Source: Pseudooceanicola sp. HF7 (GTDB lineage: Bacteria > Pseudomonadota > Alphaproteobacteria > Rhodobacterales > Rhodobacteraceae). From it: 64,000 nt of DNA. Position numbers and translations under genes: made by a program. Where the stretch lies: the NCBI RefSeq assembly GCF_011806405.1, contig NZ_JAATOW010000010.1, positions 62,001-126,000 of the forward strand, given 5' to 3'. Every line of letters begins with the position of its first letter. Position 1 is the first letter of the stretch. The notes beneath the pieces are model-generated. The model did no database searches. It was given only the letters and a program-made list of their open reading frames with translations, and was not told where the DNA came from. Positions 51,716-61,552 of this stretch are shown in pieces.

Positions 51716-52906
51716 TCAGTTGAAAGCGGTGCAGTCGGTTTCCGGGCGATCAAGACCCAGCGTATCCAGGGGCGAGGTCTGGTGCAGGAAGCCCTCTTGC
51801 GGGCTGACGCTGACGGTGATCATGCCGTCGTAAAGCAGGATCGGCTGGCGCAGCTGGCCGTTCCAGTCGCGGAAGGTCACCTTCTGGCCCTTGAAGGCGG
51901 CCAGCTCGAAGGCGCCTGACAGCGCGTAATCCCGGATCTCCTGGGGGTCGTTGGTATTGGCGCGGGTCACGGCCTCTCCGATCACGCGCAGGGCCAGCCA
52001 GACGTTGTAATCCTCGGGCCGTGCGTAGCGGCCTGTCAGGTCCTCGAAGCGGGTCTGGAACTGGGTCGTGCCCCAGGCCTCATGCGCGGCGTGGAAGGTG
52101 ACCGGGCGCAGGCCTGCGGAGCCCATGACGGGGCGCGGGGTGGCCAGGTGATAGGGCAGGTAGCGGGCGAAGTAATCGGTGTCATCAGCCGCGACCAGCA
52201 CGTCATGCCGCTTTGCCCCCTGGGTGAACGCGGGCAGTTGCCGCTGCACCAGAACGTGGCCGCTGTCTGTGCGCCGCGACCCGCCCGTGTCCTCGAATTC
52301 GCGTTCCTCCGTGATCTCCACCCCGAATTTCCGGGCGGCGCGGCGGTAGGCATCGGCCAGCGCCTGGTCCGCCGGGTTGGAGCCGGACACAAGGAACCAT
52401 TCGTCCCATTTCTTCCAGACCGCGAATTGCGCCACCGCATCGGCCAGCATCAGATTGGACGGCGCGATATGCAGAAGGGAGGCGCGACATTCACCGGAGC
52501 GCAGCTCGGCCTCCGGCGCGGTGGCGTTCAGCACCAGCGCGCCCTCTTGCGCGGCCCGGTCGGTCAGGCGCAGAAGGTCGGGCCCCTCTGCCATGACAAC
52601 GATCAGGCGCACGCCATCCGCCAGCAACCCGTCGAGAGCGGCATCAGCATCCTCCGGGGAGGCGGAGACCTGAGCCGTCTCGTAGGTGTGACCAAGGAAC
52701 GAACCCGTGGTGCCGTTGTCGTCATCGGCCAGCATGGCCCCGGCAAACCCCAGGTCGTCGGGAGTAAGGTCATATCGAGAGATCGGTAACAGGCGGGGAG
52801 AGTCGATGCGTAGCACCGCCGCCCTTACATCCAGAGCACTGGCCTGACCGGCCAGACCCATGCACATCAGCGCCGCCGAAAGCGGGGCAAAAATCCGTCT
52901 CAACAT
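51716..52906 (-). CDS. PQQ-associated ABC substrate-binding protein (LutA-like)
   Basis: A 396-residue periplasmic protein (signal about 1-24) of the branched-chain-amino-acid receptor fold, matching the PQQ-dependent alcohol dehydrogenase-associated binding family (TIGR03863-like). Features include WKKWDEWFLVSGSNPAD and RRTDSGHVLVQRQL. It is the first gene of the nine-gene minus-strand operon, and a 150-bp divergent gap (52907-53056) holds the promoter. In lanthanide-utilisation loci the equivalent protein is a periplasmic receptor. Ligand unknown here. Confidence 0.82.
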   Translation of the reverse strand: MLRRIFAPLSAALMCMGLAGQASALDVRAAVLRIDSPRLLPISRYDLTPDDLGFAGAMLADDDNGTTGSFLGHTYETAQVSASPEDADAALDGLLADGVRLIVVMAEGPDLLRLTDRAAQEGALVLNATAPEAELRSGECRASLLHIAPSNLMLADAVAQFAVWKKWDEWFLVSGSNPADQALADAYRRAARKFGVEITEEREFEDTGGSRRTDSGHVLVQRQLPAFTQGAKRHDVLVAADDTDYFARYLPYHLATPRPVMGSAGLRPVTFHAAHEAWGTTQFQTRFEDLTGRYARPEDYNVWLALRVIGEAVTRANTNDPQEIRDYALSGAFELAAFKGQKVTFRDWNGQLRQPILLYDGMITVSVSPQEGFLHQTSPLDTLGLDRPETDCTAFN

Positions 52907-53056
52907 GTCCTCCCCACCCCGTTACCGTTTCGAGCTTGTTCTTGATATCCCAAGAGAAACGGGGCCTCCGCGCAACCGATACTTTTGGTCCGGTTGCCTG
53001 ATCGAAGGTAACAACTGCACGATGAACTGCGACTCTTAATTTCTAAGAATGGTTTC

Positions 53057-53548
53057 ATGCAGCTGGTCCTGGCCGCCCTTCTGATCGCCCTTGGCACGCC
53101 TGCGATTGCGCAGGAAAGCGTGGCGTTTTTCGGCGTGACCCTGCTGGATTCCTCGCTGCAAAGCGCAGAGCTGGGCGCCGCCCCCGCAGAGCAGACGCGC
53201 CTTGAGATGCTTGAGGAGCTGATCGCGGATCGCTTCACGCAGGAAGGCTATGAATTGCTGGATCTGGCGCCGGTCGCGGCGGACCTGGACAGGGTCGTGA
53301 ACCCGGCGAAATGCTATGGCTGCGACGTGCGGATGGCGGACAAGCTGGGCGCTGATTTCATACTGGTGGGCGAAGTTCAGAAGGTCTCGAACCTGATCCT
53401 GACGATGAACCTGCAAATGAGGGACCCGGGAACGGGTCAGACGGTGAAGGGGCGCGTGGTCGACATACGCTCCAACACCGATGAAGCCTGGCTGAGGGGG
53501 ATGAAATACATCCTCAAGACGGCCTTTTTTCCACCGGAGGGGAAATGA
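53057..53548 (+). CDS. DUF3280/DUF2380-family secreted protein
   Basis: A 163-residue protein with a Sec signal (MQLVLAALLIALGTPAIAQ). The mature domain has VAFFGVTLLDSSLQ and then AKCYGCDVRMADKLGADFILVGEVQKVSN, the layout of DUF2380-like proteins often found in PQQ alcohol-oxidation clusters. The CYGC pair may form a disulfide. It starts a three-gene plus-strand unit (ATGA overlap with the SRPBCC gene), divergent from the large ABC operon. Function unknown. Confidence 0.72.
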   Translation: MQLVLAALLIALGTPAIAQESVAFFGVTLLDSSLQSAELGAAPAEQTRLEMLEELIADRFTQEGYELLDLAPVAADLDRVVNPAKCYGCDVRMADKLGADFILVGEVQKVSNLILTMNLQMRDPGTGQTVKGRVVDIRSNTDEAWLRGMKYILKTAFFPPEGK

Positions 53549-54090
53549 AGAAACGTACTTTCATGAGTCTGGTGCTGGCCACGATGCTGGTGCCGGGACT
53601 GGCCGCAGCCCATGGGCCGACCCGCCAGAAGATCACGCTAACCACGGAGGTCGCCGCCGATCCGGCAGAGGTCTGGGAGGCCATCGGCGATTTCCAGGAC
53701 ATGAGCTGGCACCCGGTCGTCTTTTCGACGGAGGGTGAAGGCGGCAATGACATCGACGCCACCCGCCTGCTGACCCTCGGCGAAGCCGGCGGGCCGACCA
53801 TCGCAGAGGTGCTCTACAAGTACAGCGACGAGAAGATGAGCTATTCCTACCGCATCACGGAGGTCGACGTGGCCGTGCTGCCGGTCACCAATTATTCCTC
53901 TCATCTCACGGTGAAACCGCTTGATAGCGGCGGCGCGCTGGTGGAATGGCGCGGGGCCTTCTACCGCGGCTACCCCAACAACGATCCGCCAGAAGAGCTG
54001 AACGACGAAGCCGCAATCGCCGCGGTCACCGATGTCTATGCCGCCGGGCTGGGCGCCCTTGTCGAGCGCTTCGGTGCGCCGTCGAACTAA
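53545..54090 (+). CDS. Secreted SRPBCC-family protein
   Basis: A 181-residue protein with a Sec signal (about 1-22). The mature domain, ITLTTEVAADPAEVWEAIGDFQDMSWHPVV, is an SRPBCC small-ligand-binding fold like those of MxaD. MxaD-type periplasmic proteins influence methanol dehydrogenase-cytochrome interaction. Its position in a methanol-oxidation island fits such a role, though this is inferred. It overlaps the preceding DUF gene by ATGA. Confidence 0.78.
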   Translation: MKKRTFMSLVLATMLVPGLAAAHGPTRQKITLTTEVAADPAEVWEAIGDFQDMSWHPVVFSTEGEGGNDIDATRLLTLGEAGGPTIAEVLYKYSDEKMSYSYRITEVDVAVLPVTNYSSHLTVKPLDSGGALVEWRGAFYRGYPNNDPPEELNDEAAIAAVTDVYAAGLGALVERFGAPSN

Positions 54091-55066
54091 GCCCGGCCGC
54101 CGCCTGACCGGCGCCACCATACCGGCTGCATCGGCCCGTGTTGTGGCCGCCATCCTGCTGGTCGCCTCCCCCCTGCCCGCCCTTGCGGACAGGGCCTATG
54201 TGACCTGCCAGAACGGGACGGCGCTGAGCGTTCTTGACCTGACCAGCGGGGCCGAGGTTGCGCGCTGGTCGGTGCCGGGCCAGCCTGCGGGCGTGGCCGT
54301 GGCCGCTTCCGGTGCGATCTACACCGTGGCGGCGGACAGCAAGACCATCCGCCGCCATGACCGCACGGGCCAGGTGCTGGCCGAGGTCACGCTGGACGGC
54401 GGCCCGATCGGTATCGCCCACGACGAATCCCGCGGGCGCATCTTCGTCTCTGACTGGTACAATGCCCGGATCTGGGTGCTGGCGGACCAGTCGCTTGAGC
54501 CCTTGCAGGAGCTGACCACAGGCGCGGCCCCGGCCGGGCTGGCGCTATCGCCTGACGGGCGGTTCCTGGCTTCTGCCGATCGCGATGCCGACCAGGTCTC
54601 GATCTTCGATGCCGGGACGCTTGCGCTGCTGCACCGCGTTTCGGTGGGCACCCGCCCCTTCGGACTGCGCTTTGCGCCTGACGGGCGGCTCTTTGCGGGC
54701 AATGTCGGCTCCGATGACCTCAGCATCCTGGACCCCGGCAGCGGTGCGCGGCTTGCCACGGTGCCGGTTGGCGCGCGCCCCTATGGCGTGGCCTTCGCCG
54801 CCGGGCGCGCCTTTGTCACCAATCAGTACGAGGATACCCTCAGCGTCATCGACCTGGCGACGCTGAAGGATCTGGGCCGCATCGACGTGGGCGAATACCC
54901 CGAGGGCATCGACACGACCGCCGAAGGCACGCGAATCGTGGTGGCGAACTGGTTCGAGAACACGGTGACGGTGGTGGATACGCAGAGCCTTCAGGTGGTG
55001 GCGGTGCTGGACACCTGCGACGGGCCGCGCGCCTTTGGCCGGTTCATTGCCGGCACGGCGGACTAG
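54074..55066 (+). CDS. YVTN beta-propeller protein (second)
   Basis: A propeller protein of about 330 residues with seven repeated blades (SVPGQPAGVAVAASG, TTGAAPAGLALSPDG, SVGTRPFGLRFAPDG, PVGARPYGVAFAAG, DVGEYPEGIDTTAEG). A signal-like hydrophobic stretch (VVAAILLVASPLPALA) follows about 20 charged residues. The GTG at 54074 overlaps the SRPBCC gene end and gives the cleanest signal peptide; the start is uncertain. It is probably periplasmic and works with the neighbouring PQQ-associated proteins. It ends 3 bp from the convergent CxxxCW gene. Confidence 0.8.
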   Translation: MRRRTKPGRRLTGATIPAASARVVAAILLVASPLPALADRAYVTCQNGTALSVLDLTSGAEVARWSVPGQPAGVAVAASGAIYTVAADSKTIRRHDRTGQVLAEVTLDGGPIGIAHDESRGRIFVSDWYNARIWVLADQSLEPLQELTTGAAPAGLALSPDGRFLASADRDADQVSIFDAGTLALLHRVSVGTRPFGLRFAPDGRLFAGNVGSDDLSILDPGSGARLATVPVGARPYGVAFAAGRAFVTNQYEDTLSVIDLATLKDLGRIDVGEYPEGIDTTAEGTRIVVANWFENTVTVVDTQSLQVVAVLDTCDGPRAFGRFIAGTAD

Positions 55067-55069
55067 GGT

Positions 55070-55627
55070 CTATTCGGTGCCGGGCTGCGGTTCTTCGGGC
55101 AGGACGCGTTCCAGCGGATGGCCGGCGGCAGCCCAGCCATCCGTGCCCTGCGGCAGCCAGTAGACAGCGGAATAGCCCCATTCGACCGCGCGCCGGGCGG
55201 CATTCCAGCTCATCCAGCAATCCGTGAGGCAGAAGAACAGAATGGGTTGCGCCGGATCGCCCCCCGTCGCCTTGTCCAGCCCGCGGCGAAAGTAGGCGGC
55301 GGTGCTTTCGGCGATGGCTCCGTAACCCGTGTTCGGCAACCAGATCGCGCCGGGAATCGAGTCCCGCGGCTTGTCGCGCCAGATCGTCCCTTCGGGCAGA
55401 TCGGGGGGCTTCGGGGGCTGGGGCAGCACGTCGATGAAGGCCACGTCGCCCTGCTCCCAGAGGTCACGCGCTTCTGCGACCCCGACGACCCTGGCGCCCG
55501 TCAGCGTGGCAGGCACCGGCGCGCGATAGTCCTGCATCCGGTAGCCGGGCGGTTCAGCCGGCGCGGTTTCAGCCGTGACCGCGCCCGGCAGAATTGCCAG
55601 CAGCAGGGCTGCCAGCCCCTTGATCAT
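55070..55627 (-). CDS. PQQ-dependent catabolism-associated rhodanese-like CxxxCW protein
   Basis: A 185-residue secreted protein (signal about 1-19). The rhodanese-like domain has FIDVLPQPPKPPDLP and the diagnostic FFCLTDCWMSWNAARRAVEWGY, where two cysteines stand in C-x3-C-W. This family (called CXXCW) occurs with PQQ-dependent dehydrogenases. It may handle disulfides or sulfur in quinoprotein maturation. The start overlaps the XoxJ-like stop (ATGA), and it ends the methanol-oxidation operon. Confidence 0.88.
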   Translation of the reverse strand: MIKGLAALLLAILPGAVTAETAPAEPPGYRMQDYRAPVPATLTGARVVGVAEARDLWEQGDVAFIDVLPQPPKPPDLPEGTIWRDKPRDSIPGAIWLPNTGYGAIAESTAAYFRRGLDKATGGDPAQPILFFCLTDCWMSWNAARRAVEWGYSAVYWLPQGTDGWAAAGHPLERVLPEEPQPGTE

Positions 55628-56484
55628 TGCGAGACGTCCAGCACGGAATCCCCCAGGTCTGAAATCAGCGGCACGCCTGCCTCTGCCAGGATGGCGTTGA
55701 TCTCATCCTGGTTGCGGCGGATCAGCGAGTTCAGCTCGCGTTGCCAGACCTTTTCGCCCTGCCGAACCCCCATGGTGATCCGGTAATAGAGCTTGGGCGG
55801 CAGGGTTTCCCGGACCAGCGGAATGGCGGTGAAATCCGGGTGATCCTGCTGCACGAGCGGCCCGCCGATCGGCCCCCACAGGATCGCGGCATCGGTCTCT
55901 CCGGCCTCAAGATCCGCCAGCATGTCCTGCGCGGGGCTTTCGTGGCGGCGATCGACGAACAGATCATAGGAGCGCGCCTTGCCGATCAGCCCGTTGCGCG
56001 CCATGTGCGTGGCGGGCGGGCTGCCGGCGATGATGCCGATGCGCAGATCCTTCAGGCGGTCGTCCGACAGGGTGGTCACCTCTGCCAGCTCGCTGTCGCG
56101 CGGCACGATCAACACGTAGGTCGAGGTCATGTAGTGGTTGGTGTTCAGCACCAGCTCATGACCCTGCGCATAGCCCATGATCACGTCGCATTCCCGCGCT
56201 TTCAGCGTGTTGCGCACAAAGCCCGTGGCCATCGGATACCAAGTGTATTGCACCGGCAGGCCAAGCTTGTCCCCGACCAGGTCGGCCAGCTTGTTTTCAA
56301 AGCCCGACTGATCCTGCATGGACATCGGATCATTCGCCGGGTCCGCGCAGACCCGCAGCGCGCTGGTCGACACAAGGTCAGAGGTCTGCGCCTGGGCGTG
56401 TCCCATGGCCAGGACCGCCAGGCCCGCCGCAACCAGGCCCGGCGCGGTCAGGAAGCCAAGGGCCTTAGATACCCAGGCAGGCAT
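55624..56484 (-). CDS. xoxJ: XoxJ/MoxJ-like quinoprotein-associated binding protein
   Basis: A periplasmic binding-fold protein of about 286 residues with a signal peptide (ending AQA). The opening LRVCADPANDPMSMQDQSGFENKLADLVGDKLG is characteristic of quinoprotein dehydrogenase-associated binding proteins (MoxJ/XoxJ). XoxJ is believed to assist XoxF activation. It overlaps the XoxG gene. The ATG at 56484 has GAGG 6 nt before it; ATG at 56490 is the alternative. The gene order xoxF-xoxG-xoxJ supports the assignment. Confidence 0.82.
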   Translation of the reverse strand: MPAWVSKALGFLTAPGLVAAGLAVLAMGHAQAQTSDLVSTSALRVCADPANDPMSMQDQSGFENKLADLVGDKLGLPVQYTWYPMATGFVRNTLKARECDVIMGYAQGHELVLNTNHYMTSTYVLIVPRDSELAEVTTLSDDRLKDLRIGIIAGSPPATHMARNGLIGKARSYDLFVDRRHESPAQDMLADLEAGETDAAILWGPIGGPLVQQDHPDFTAIPLVRETLPPKLYYRITMGVRQGEKVWQRELNSLIRRNQDEINAILAEAGVPLISDLGDSVLDVSQ

Positions 56485-56977
56485 TTTCATCCTCGCGGAT
56501 CACGTCCGACTTGGCCTCTTTCTTGCCGGGACGGCCCCGCGGCACCACGTCCGCGCCGCGCGCCTTGAGGTAGATGTAGATATCGTCGAGGTAGCACATG
56601 ACGTTCGGGTTATCCCCGAACGCCGGCATGACGGAGTTATCCGACGCAGAGACGCGCTTGCGTCCGTTCACGACCACGTCGACGAAGTCGTAGTAATCCA
56701 TGTCGATCGCGGATTTCTTCAACGCCGGCGCATAGCTGGACCCTTCGCCTTCGGGGCCGTGGCAGACGTGGCATTCGGAGTGATAGCGACGGAAACCGGA
56801 ATAGGTAAGCCAGTCGACGGTGCCATCCTCTTCCACGTTGTAGGTGGGGATGTCATCCTCGGTGAAATAGCGACCGTCCTCGGAGTAGGCAGCAGTCAGG
56901 TTGTCGGCTTCCTGTGCTGTCGCAGCGGTGGCGCCTGCGATCAGCGCCAGCGCGAGCAGTCTTCCCGTCAGTTTCAT
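56465..56977 (-). CDS. xoxG: XoxG-like c-type cytochrome, methanol metabolism-related
   Basis: A 170-residue secreted cytochrome c (signal about 1-20, ending ATA). It has one haem motif CHVCH and PEGEGSSYAPALKKS after it, with a methionine in SVMPAFGDNP as the likely axial ligand. Extra cysteines (MCYLDD and NACLGI) fit the four-cysteine methanol-related cytochrome family. XoxG accepts electrons from XoxF. The gene lies 82 bp after xoxF, separated by a hairpin. GGTGAG precedes the ATG at 56977. Confidence 0.88.
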   Translation of the reverse strand: MKLTGRLLALALIAGATAATAQEADNLTAAYSEDGRYFTEDDIPTYNVEEDGTVDWLTYSGFRRYHSECHVCHGPEGEGSSYAPALKKSAIDMDYYDFVDVVVNGRKRVSASDNSVMPAFGDNPNVMCYLDDIYIYLKARGADVVPRGRPGKKEAKSDVIREDENACLGI

Positions 56978-57016
56978 GTAGCTCACCTGTCTATGGAGGA
57001 ATTTTCTGGATGGACC

Positions 57017-57038
57017 GGCGCGGCCTTGAAGCCGCGCC
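57017..57038 (-). terminator. xoxF-xoxG intergenic hairpin
   Basis: A perfect 8-bp GC-rich stem (57017-57024 with 57031-57038, 6-nt loop) without a T-tract. It may lower read-through and raise the XoxF:XoxG ratio. Confidence 0.55.
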
Positions 57039-57059
57039 AGCCCTGTTTGGATGCGCCGA

Positions 57060-58862
57060 TCAATCCGGCAGGGCAAAGACCGTCAGCTGACCGCCAAGCG
57101 CGGTGTAGTCACTGAGCGCGGCATAGCCGCCCACGGCGCCAAGACCGTCGTTAGGGTTGGTCAGGCCAGCCGCAAGGCCGATCCCGGCCCAGCCGCCGAT
57201 CCCGGACAGGATGCCAAGGTACTGCTTGCCGCCCTGTTCGTAGGTCATGACGTTGCCGATGATGCCCGAGGGGGTCTTGAAGCTGTAAAGCTCTTCACCC
57301 GTCTCGGAATCCACCGCCTTCAGGTAGCCTTCAAGCGTACCGTAGAAGACGATGTCGCCCGCGGTCGCCAGGGCGCCGGACCAGACAGAGAACTGCTCCG
57401 CGATGGACCACTTGATCTCACCGTTGATGTTGTCCCAGGCGATGAAGTTACCCATGCCGCCGTGGCTGTCCGGGGCCGGGTACATCGCCAGGGTGGCGCC
57501 CACGTAGGGCTGACCGGCGGTGTAGGACACGCGGAACGGTTCGTAATCCATGCAGACGTGGTTCGTGGGAACATACATCAGCTCGGTCTTGGGCGAATAG
57601 GCCGCCGGCTGCTGGTCCTTGGAGCCAAGCGCCGCCGGGCAGATCCCGGTGGAGTTCACGTCTTCGCCGTTCTGCTCGGTCGAATATTCCGCCACCACGG
57701 CCGGACGGCCATAGGTGTCGGAGTTCGGGTCCATGTCGACGCCGGTCGTCCAGTTGACGGCAGGGTCGAACTTCTCTGCGACCAGCAACTCACCGGTGAC
57801 GCGGTCCATGGTGTAGCCCAGGCCGTTCCGATCGAAGTGGGTCAGCAGCTTGCGCTCTTCCCCGTCGATCTCCTGTTCGGTCAGGATCATCTCGTTGACG
57901 CCGTCGTAGTCCCATTCATCGTGGGGCGTCATCTGGTAGAACCACTTGGCCATGCCGGTGTCGATGTCGCGGGCCATGACGGTCATGGACCAGCGGTTGT
58001 CACCGGGACGCTGCGCGGGGTTCCAGGTAGAGGGGTTGCCGGTGCCGTAATAGAAGAGGTTCTCTTCCATATCGACCGAATACCAGCCCCAGGTGGTGCC
58101 GCCGCCGATCATCCACTGATCGCCTTCCCAGGTATTGGTGCCGGAGTTCTCTCCGACCGGCTTGCCAAGGTGCGTGGTCTTTTCCGGATCGACCAGGATG
58201 TCCTCGTCCGGGCCCATGGAATAGGCGCGCCATTCCTGTTCGCCGGTTTCCATGTCGTAGGCAGTGACGGAGCCGCGCACGCCGAATTCACCGCCCGAAA
58301 TGCCGACGATGACCTTGTCTTTCACCGGCAGAACGGTGGCCGTGTTGGTCTCGCCCTTGGAGGCATCGCCGTTCTGGGCTTCCCATTTCACTTCGCCGGT
58401 CTTGGCGTCCAGCGCGACGACCTTGGTATCGGCCTGGTGCAGGAAGATCTTGCCGTTGGCATAGGCGACACCGCGGTTGACCGTGTCACAGCACATCACC
58501 GGGATCACGTCCGGATCCTGCTTGGGCTCGTAGCGCCAGACGATCTTGCCCTCCTGCTCCAGGTCGAGCGCATAGACGATGTTGGGGAAAGGCGTATGAA
58601 CATACATCATGTTGTCGACAACGAGGGGCGAGCCCTCATGGCCGCGCAGCACGCCGGTCGAGAAGGTCCAGGCGACCTGCAGGTCACCGACGTTCTCGGC
58701 GTTGATCTGGTCAAGCTCGGAGTAGCGCTGGTTCTTGTAGTCGCCGGTCTGGATCGCCCATTGCGTCGGGTCGTCCATCCTGGAGATCAGGTCGTCGTTT
58801 GCCATCGCCATCCCGGCGCAGCAAATGGCGAAGCCCGATGTCATCATCTTCAAGGTCTTCAT
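57060..58862 (-). CDS. xoxF: Lanthanide-type PQQ methanol dehydrogenase XoxF
   Basis: A 600-residue PQQ-dependent, eight-bladed beta-propeller alcohol dehydrogenase with an N-terminal Sec signal (about 1-22). The adjacent-cysteine pair is Cys124-Cys125 (VMCCDT). Glu192, Asn276 and catalytic Asp318 are in place, and the extra Asp320 in [10 protein letters not shown] is the lanthanide-coordinating residue that distinguishes XoxF from calcium MxaF. It oxidises methanol to formaldehyde (possibly further) in the periplasm, passing electrons to cytochrome XoxG. GGGAGGAAAAG precedes the ATG at 58862. No mxaI-like gene is present in the window. Confidence 0.95.
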   Translation of the reverse strand: MKTLKMMTSGFAICCAGMAMANDDLISRMDDPTQWAIQTGDYKNQRYSELDQINAENVGDLQVAWTFSTGVLRGHEGSPLVVDNMMYVHTPFPNIVYALDLEQEGKIVWRYEPKQDPDVIPVMCCDTVNRGVAYANGKIFLHQADTKVVALDAKTGEVKWEAQNGDASKGETNTATVLPVKDKVIVGISGGEFGVRGSVTAYDMETGEQEWRAYSMGPDEDILVDPEKTTHLGKPVGENSGTNTWEGDQWMIGGGTTWGWYSVDMEENLFYYGTGNPSTWNPAQRPGDNRWSMTVMARDIDTGMAKWFYQMTPHDEWDYDGVNEMILTEQEIDGEERKLLTHFDRNGLGYTMDRVTGELLVAEKFDPAVNWTTGVDMDPNSDTYGRPAVVAEYSTEQNGEDVNSTGICPAALGSKDQQPAAYSPKTELMYVPTNHVCMDYEPFRVSYTAGQPYVGATLAMYPAPDSHGGMGNFIAWDNINGEIKWSIAEQFSVWSGALATAGDIVFYGTLEGYLKAVDSETGEELYSFKTPSGIIGNVMTYEQGGKQYLGILSGIGGWAGIGLAAGLTNPNDGLGAVGGYAALSDYTALGGQLTVFALPD

Positions 58863-58981
58863 GTCTTTTCCTCCCGAAAAGTGCGGCTTTCGCCGCTTCA
58901 TGGCAGACCGGGTCTCCACCCTTCTCTGCCTCATGTGCCGCCCTGCCAGTTCTCTCCTCCCGGCCAGGCGGACATTCCGTG

Positions 58982-59386
58982 TCAGGACCCTCCGTCCGAG
59001 AAGGTCATGAGATATGCGATGACGTCGGCGCGGTCCTCTTCCTTGCGCAGGCCGGCAAAGGACATCTTGGTGCCCGGCACGTAGTCGCGCGGCTTGGTCA
59101 GGAAGGCGTCCAGCGCCTCTGGTGTCCAGGTGTCCCCGGCCTCGCCCAGCTTGACCAGGGCATCGGAATAGCCAAAGCCCTCGACCGCTGCGACCGGGCG
59201 GCCGACCACGTCATTCAGGACCGGTCCGGCCTTGTTCTGCGCGTCTTCGCCGACCGCGTGGCAGGCCTGGCACTTGCGGAACGACTTCTTCCCGGCTTCG
59301 GCGTCGCCGGCCAGCACATCGCCGGGCGTCAGCGCCGCGAAGGTCAGCAGGGTTGCAAAGGTCGTGCCGAAAACTCTCTTGATCAT
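58982..59386 (-). CDS. Class I cytochrome c (c550-like)
   Basis: A 134-residue secreted cytochrome c (signal about 1-26). The haem motif is CQACH, and the axial methionine lies in [10 protein letters not shown]. This is the c550/c2 pattern, which passes electrons from the quinoprotein side to the terminal oxidase. It lies between the formaldehyde genes and xoxF in the same operon, so both electron carriers (this one and XoxG) are co-expressed with XoxF. It is followed by a 119-bp gap before xoxF. Confidence 0.9.
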   Translation of the reverse strand: MIKRVFGTTFATLLTFAALTPGDVLAGDAEAGKKSFRKCQACHAVGEDAQNKAGPVLNDVVGRPVAAVEGFGYSDALVKLGEAGDTWTPEALDAFLTKPRDYVPGTKMSFAGLRKEEDRADVIAYLMTFSDGGS

Positions 59387-59398
59387 GTTAAGCCTTTG

Positions 59399-59436
59399 TC
59401 TGGGGTTTCCTGAAGAATCTGGGGTTTCCTAAAGAA
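59399..59436. repeat. Tandem 19-bp duplication at the fghA end
   Basis: Two adjacent copies of TCTGGGGTTTCCTRAAGAA (59399-59417 and 59418-59436) differ at one position. The second copy contains the TAG stop of the S-formylglutathione hydrolase gene. It looks like a recent slippage duplication. Confidence 0.8.
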
Positions 59437-60253
59437 GGCGCTCTGCGTGCCAGGCGACATGGTCCCCGGCAAAGGAGTTCACGAAGAAATATGAATGGTC
59501 GTACCCTTCCTGCATCCTGAAGACGCCCGCCTGGCGGTGGGCAATCATGGCCTCGGCCAGGGCTTCCGGCTTCAGCAGGTCAAGAAACTGGTCCGATCCC
59601 CCCTGGTCAATCAGCAGCTCACCTTTCCAGCCACGCTCTGCCAGAAGTAGAGTTGAATCGTGATCGCACCAAGTGGATTCATCATCGCCAAGATAGGCGC
59701 TGAGCTGTTTTTTGCCCCAATCGCTTTGGGTTGGATTGGCGATCGGCGCGAAAGCCGACAAGGAATCATACATGTCAGGGTTGCGCATCGCGATGGTAAG
59801 CGCCCCGTGTCCGCCCATGGAGTGTCCGGTGATGCCGTGCCGGTCCAGCACCGGGAACTTCTGCACCACAAGGTCGCGCAGTTCCCTGGTGATGTAGTCG
59901 TACATCTGGAAATGCGGCCGCCAGGGATTGCGCGTGGCGTTCAGGTAGAACCCGGCCCCCTGCCCCAGGTCATAGGCTTCGTCATCCTCGACGCCGGCGC
60001 CACGCGGCGAGGTATCGGGATAGACCACGGCCAGCCCGTATTGCGCCGCATGTTCCTGAAGCCCCGCCTTGGTCATGGCATTCTCATGGGTGCAGGTCAG
60101 CCCGGAAAGGTACCACAGGACCGGCACCTTTTCCGTCCTGGCCTGGGGCGGCAGGTAGACGGCAAAGGTCATCGCGCAGCCACAGGCGTCAGAGTCGTGC
60201 GTGTAGACGCCCTGAACCCCATCGAAGCTTCTGTTTTCCGATACGGTTTCCAT
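59429..60253 (-). CDS. fghA: S-formylglutathione hydrolase
   Basis: A 274-residue alpha/beta hydrolase of the esterase D family. The nucleophile serine lies in GHSMGGHGAL, the general acid-base aspartate and histidine lie near DQGGSDQFL and GYDHSYFFV. LSGLTCTHENAMTKAG is a family signature. It hydrolyses S-formylglutathione to formate and glutathione in the cytosol. Its start is 6 bp after the class III alcohol dehydrogenase gene, which supplies its substrate. The TAG stop falls in the 19-bp tandem duplication. Confidence 0.93.
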   Translation of the reverse strand: METVSENRSFDGVQGVYTHDSDACGCAMTFAVYLPPQARTEKVPVLWYLSGLTCTHENAMTKAGLQEHAAQYGLAVVYPDTSPRGAGVEDDEAYDLGQGAGFYLNATRNPWRPHFQMYDYITRELRDLVVQKFPVLDRHGITGHSMGGHGALTIAMRNPDMYDSLSAFAPIANPTQSDWGKKQLSAYLGDDESTWCDHDSTLLLAERGWKGELLIDQGGSDQFLDLLKPEALAEAMIAHRQAGVFRMQEGYDHSYFFVNSFAGDHVAWHAERLL

Positions 60254-60259
60254 GCGCGC

Positions 60260-61387
<1,128 letters not shown>

Positions 61388-61552
61388 AGATCAATCTCCC
61401 TTTCGCGCCCGGCCATTCTGCGGAACAGACGCGTCCTCGGATCGAGTATGGTGTGCGGTCATATACCGGACAATGCAGACCATGGTGGGCATTGGCCGGA
61501 CGTGGACTTGCAGGCCGCTCTGGGGCATCGTTGCAGGCGGAGGAGACGACAG

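Noticed and set aside
57060-58862. Calcium-dependent MxaF
   Set aside because: The extra Asp320 is present and no mxaI, mxaG or mxa cluster was seen.
57051-59084. A 677-codon frame antisense to xoxF
   Set aside because: Composition is that of an antisense frame, and xoxF is unambiguous on the other strand.
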